In this document: piece by piece, positions 60,847-64,000 of the stretch
Layout: each line of letters starts with the position of its first letter
How positions within the stretch are numbered: the first letter of the stretch is position 1
Origin: Sorex araneus
Lineage: Eukaryota; Chordata; Mammalia; Eulipotyphla; Soricidae
Direction of reading: 5' to 3'
Length of the DNA stretch: 64,000 nucleotides
Assembly: GCF_027595985.1 (NCBI RefSeq)
Contig: NC_073305.1
Coordinates: 119,940,114-120,004,113, forward strand
The notes under the pieces: generated by a model
The model's input: only the letters and a program-made list of their open reading frames with translations
Told to the model about the DNA's origin: nothing
Database searches by the model: none
Translations under genes and position numbers: made by a program

Positions 60847-61340
60847 CGCGGCTGGAGAATGCTCTGGACCCGAGACCGGGCCAGCAATACCGGGGATCCA
60901 GACGGAGGAGGTGCAGCCACCACACCTTCTCCAGATGAAGCCCCAGCGACACTGAGCAGCAACTAACACGGCTCTGGGTTGCGGGACTGGGACAACTCCG
61001 AACCTTTTCTACAAACTGAAAACATACAATCTTTTAAAGGAAAACTAATTATCAAATGCTTCCTTGGTAGTAGAGCTGTCTTTCTTGGGGGGAAACTCCA
61101 ACAACAATAGTGAGTTTTGTGTTGAAATATGGAATGTAATCAAGGTAAAGAGAAAATGAAGTGAAATTCATCAGTTATACAGTTGGAGGCGGGTGGGCGG
61201 GGGTGGGGGTATACTGGGGTTTTTGGTGGTGGAATATGGGCCCTGGTGAATGGATGGGTGTTTGAATATTGTATAACTGAGACATAAACCTGAGAACTTT
61301 GTAACTTTCCACATGGTGATTCAATAAAAATTAAAAAAAA
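60847..61340 (+). mobile_element. ~494-bp poly(A) element with L1-like 3' end, copy 1
   Basis: Flanked by agactgttgcactact (60831-60846) and agacttgcactact (61341-61354). The 5' part is GC-rich and not L1-like in any way I recognise (cgcggctggagaatgctctg, ccgagaccgggccagcaata). The 3' part carries a G-rich tract (61185-61209), then gatgggtgtttgaatattgt, ctttccacatggtgattcaa, AATAAA and poly(A), homologous to the L1 3' UTR at 45530-45640. Either a non-autonomous element with an L1-type tail or an L1 with its ORFs deleted. Confidence 0.75.
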
Positions 61341-61984
61341 AGACTTGCACTACTGAAAAAGATAACGAATATGATCACAACATAATGATTAGCAGCTTGC
61401 AAACTTTCAGTAGATGTTAAGAAGATAAAATTCAACAAACACCTGATGAATTAAATCCCCAGTGGGAAAGAAAATGTAACCAAAATTAAAACAATAAAAA
61501 ATATATTCTATTAAGAGAACGATTTTATTTATCAGATGGAAAAATCTGTGAGGACATGAAGGAATGGTAAAAAAGAGTGGAATGGTAGAACTTTGGTGGT
61601 GAGGTGTGGTACATAGATTTACTGAGGTTTTACTACTTAGCTTATATAATATTACAAACCAATGGTGTTTCCATTTTTTTAATTAAAGAAAAATAAGCAC
61701 CACTGACTTTACAGAAACCACATAAATATTTTAGTTGATTTCTATTATTGTATGGCATGGAAAATGTCATTTAAAAGTTTACTATTTTTAATACAATACA
61801 TTTAAAACTTGATTATTTTGATTTATGCTCTCAGAGAGACCATATTTAGGCATCTGTCAAAGCAGAGAGGTGCATTATCTAATCCACATATTATATCATT
61901 TCATTTTAGATTGTATTTGTCAAGAACATGACTTAATGAGTGCTTTACAAAATTTAAAAACAACCACTTAAAATCTCATTTAAG

Positions 61985-62480
61985 ACTAAATTACAGAAAC
62001 CCAAAACTGAGAGGCCGATAAGTGTGGTCACTCGACCTCATACCTCTTCATCCTCAGCAATGGAAAACAAATTATCTAATGCTTCCTTTTCAGCAGGTCT
62101 GACTTTAGGGGAGAGACTCTCCAAACAATAATAGTGAGTTTTGTTGAAATATTGTATGCAATCAAAGTGAAAGTAAAGTGAAATTTATTAGTTACACAGG
62201 CGGGGGGGGCTTAAGGTGGGGGGGCTAGGGGCGTGGGGGGGTTTGGGGTGTGAGGGGGCGGGGTGGAGCTATACTGGGATTCTTGGTGGTGGAATATGAG
62301 CACTGGTGAAGGGATGGGTATTCGAGCATTGTATAACTGAGATTTAAACCTGAAAACTTTGTAACTTTCCACATGCTGACTCAATAAAAAATTAAAAAAA
62401 AAGTAGAAAAAATAAAGGAAAGAAATAATCAGCTGTTTTAACCTAAAAAAAAATAAAATGTTCTGTGCTACATTTAAAAA
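61985..62480 (+). mobile_element. L1-tailed poly(A) element, copy 2, with 3' transduction
   Basis: Flanked by a perfect 14-bp duplication, aaatctcatttaag at 61971-61984 and 62481-62494. The body shares with copy 1 aatgcttcctt, aatagtgagttttg, a G-rich tract (62199-62265), gtggtggaatatgag and actttgtaactttccacat. After the first AATAAA and poly(A) (62384-62402), about 70 nt of other sequence follows, with its own AATAAA at 62452-62457, and a second poly(A) from 62474. The duplication encloses both, which indicates read-through transcription and 3' transduction. Confidence 0.8.
62199..62265 (+). other. Very G-rich tract, G-quadruplex potential
   Basis: At least eight runs of three or more G within 67 bp (for example gtgggggggtttggggtgtg). 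Part of the L1-type tail. Confidence 0.8.
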
Positions 62481-62566
62481 AAATCTCATTTAAGGATATT
62501 AATTACATAAAATACTATATGATAATCTTTAGGTCTCAGTTGTAAACAACAAAAATGTTCTGATTG

Positions 62567-63082
62567 TAGGATATGTCCCCCTAACAAAAACACAACCACA
62601 AAGTCAGAAGGCCTTCCTGGGAAAAACAGTGAGCTGCATCCAGGAAAGAATAGAATAGATTACATGGCAAACAAAAATGCACTCTGGGAAGAACAGAGTA
62701 CAACAGTTTAGGGTCTTCTAGATGTGGAGGGCAATGTAGGTAAAAGAGAATAGGAAACTGTTGGGACTTTATTTTGTACTTTAAGGTTATCTGCCGATTG
62801 GCTATATGAAAGATCCCAGCCTTTACTCTTAATGCACCAATTGAATTTTGGTATGCTTACAAACTGTTCTGAATGTCTCTGTCATCTTTAAAAATAACTC
62901 ATGTATTGGGAAGTAGTATTATAGGTGGGAGTAGTATTATACTGAATAAATGGTCAGCTTGTGTGCTCACTTATGGCTACCCAGGTGACCTTAAAGCTTG
63001 GACCTGTCCATGTATATTTGTCTCCCTGTATGATTGTCTCATTATGTTCTACCGATCCCCACTGGACAGAGGTGACACCTCA
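62567..63082 (+). mobile_element. Candidate solo LTR of an old endogenous retrovirus
   Basis: 516 bp between 5-bp direct repeats GATTG (62562-62566 and 63083-63087). It ends in CA; the start reads TA instead of TG. Internal order fits an LTR: a CCAAT-like gattggcta and tatatgaaa near 62795-62810, AATAAA at 62945-62950, then a T-rich downstream region (tttgtctccctgtatgattg). No internal retroviral sequence or second LTR is present, so nothing is coded. The short repeats could be chance. Confidence 0.4.
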
Positions 63083-63087
63083 GATTG

Positions 63088-63550
63088 GCTTTAGACATCA
63101 TTATTAGTTTTAATTGATAACACAGTTTGTTGTTACTTTATTTGAAAATTTCACCATAACCATTAACAAAATTTTCATAATCTTTTAAGACACATTTTTA
63201 CAATGTTATTCTGATGCTCTTAAGTGTTTTTGTGCATAAAATAAAGTAGTTTTTAATGAAAAGAAATTTAGAGACACACAAGGAAAGAGAAATTTAGACA
63301 CGTGTTCAGCAAAAACCATGGCTTTCCCCAGAGTGAGAAAAACCAGAGAAAAAAGGAAAAATGAGTTAATAAGAGAATTAAGGCTTGGCAAAAGAAAAAA
63401 AAAAAGCTTAGGTCATTTTAATCACTCCAAATTAAGTATCTTATTGTTGGGTACATTAAAATGTGTGATTCTGGACAAATTACTTCATCTCATTATATCT
63501 CAGTTTTCTTGTGTTTCAAATGCAAATAATATCAAATTTTAAGAGACTGT
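63088..63550. other. Intronic AT-rich DNA
   Basis: No feature recognised. Confidence 0.45.
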
Positions 63551-63564
63551 CAATTTTAAATCTT

Positions 63565-63735
63565 CTTTTTTTGGCATTTTGAGTCACACTGGCGGTGGTC
63601 AGGGCTGACTCCTAGCTCTTCACTCAGGAATCATGCCTGGCGGTGCTCGGGGGACCATATAGGATGCTGGGAATCGAAGCAGGGTTGGCCTCGTGCAAGG
63701 CAAACTCCCTACCCACTGTACTATCGATCCAGCCC
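63565..63735 (-). mobile_element. Class A SINE, minus, well preserved
   Basis: Reverse-complement class A with T-rich left end, gcggtgctcgggggaccata, gcaaggcaaactccctaccc and the head actatcgatccagcccc. Flanked by a perfect 14-bp duplication caattttaaatctt at 63551-63564 and 63736-63749. Confidence 0.95.
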
Positions 63736-64000
63736 CAATTTTAAATCTTTTTAAAGAAGTGGGAAGTTCTAACCATCTAAGAACAAATGTTAAGGTGATT
63801 TCCTTAATATTAATATAGGTTTGTCATGGTTTGGATCTGTTTACTTCACCAGCATCAATTATCTATAACTTTCCTCTCTTAACTACATGTCAATATTACA
63901 AAATGCCTTGTAGCTTCTTTAACAGGGAATTCTCTGTTCCTTGTTAACTGTTAATACCATTTCATGACTTTGTGGTTATGGCTTCAGACTGATTTTAAGA

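Larger units (their letters stand above)
48694..64000 (-). other. EPHA7 intron 5 (partial)
   Basis: Runs from exon 6 to beyond the window, at least 15.3 kb. No further EPHA7 exon was found: the 336-bp exon 5 would be expected as a long minus-strand frame and is absent. The content is repeats, listed separately. The stretches 49.2-50.9, 54.75-56.2 and 57.3-58.87 kb are AT-rich with nothing recognised. Confidence 0.85.

Noticed and set aside
48694..64000. Search for EPHA7 exons 1-5
   Set aside because: No minus-strand frame resembles the first FN3, cysteine-rich or ligand-binding domain; these exons must lie further right.

Overview
This window is nuclear DNA of a placental mammal, most likely a shrew of the genus Sorex. 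It carries about 12 coding exons of one conserved vertebrate gene, long AT-rich introns with consensus splice sites, L1 LINEs, and around 38 copies or fragments of SINEs with a tRNA-type promoter. I recognise these SINEs as the soricid SOR type; the taxon is an inference, because no database search was possible.

The only real protein-coding gene is EPHA7 (ephrin type-A receptor 7), on the minus strand. Exons 6 to 17 lie between 48693 and 15870. Joined, they encode residues A442 to V998 of a 998-residue receptor: second fibronectin type III domain, transmembrane helix, juxtamembrane segment with the two regulatory tyrosines, complete kinase domain, SAM domain and the C-terminal PDZ ligand GIQV. 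All splice sites are GT-AG, all phases agree, and I see no disabling change. Exons 1 to 5 lie beyond the right edge, so intron 5 is longer than 15.3 kb. The 3' UTR runs left from 15869, probably to about 12.3-12.4 kb. Left of that is intergenic DNA ending in an old L1.

Region by region: 1-4230 is an L1 read on the minus strand, cut by the window edge and disabled. 4231-12300 is intergenic with a few SINEs. 12300-20000 is the SINE-free 3' end of EPHA7. 20.1-23.8 kb is a repeat cluster in intron 14. 24-28 kb is AT-rich and almost repeat-free. 28-49 kb holds the remaining exons with scattered SINEs and an L1 3' end. 49-64 kb is intron 5, with young SINEs, an internally deleted RTE-like element, L1 fragments, an HSPA8 processed pseudogene, two ~495-bp poly(A) elements with L1-like tails, and a candidate solo LTR.

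The most interesting signal is in the repeats. Two SINE classes share one tRNA-like head. Class A ends in poly(A), as expected for L1 mobilisation. Class B ends in a short CAGTG-type tandem repeat, and its last ~60 bp match the end of the open frame in the RTE-like element at 53659-54159. The middle of class B also matches the start of that element, and an intermediate form lies at 22618-22830. Class B therefore looks like a tRNA head joined to an internally deleted RTE LINE, with a graded series of deletions visible in one window.
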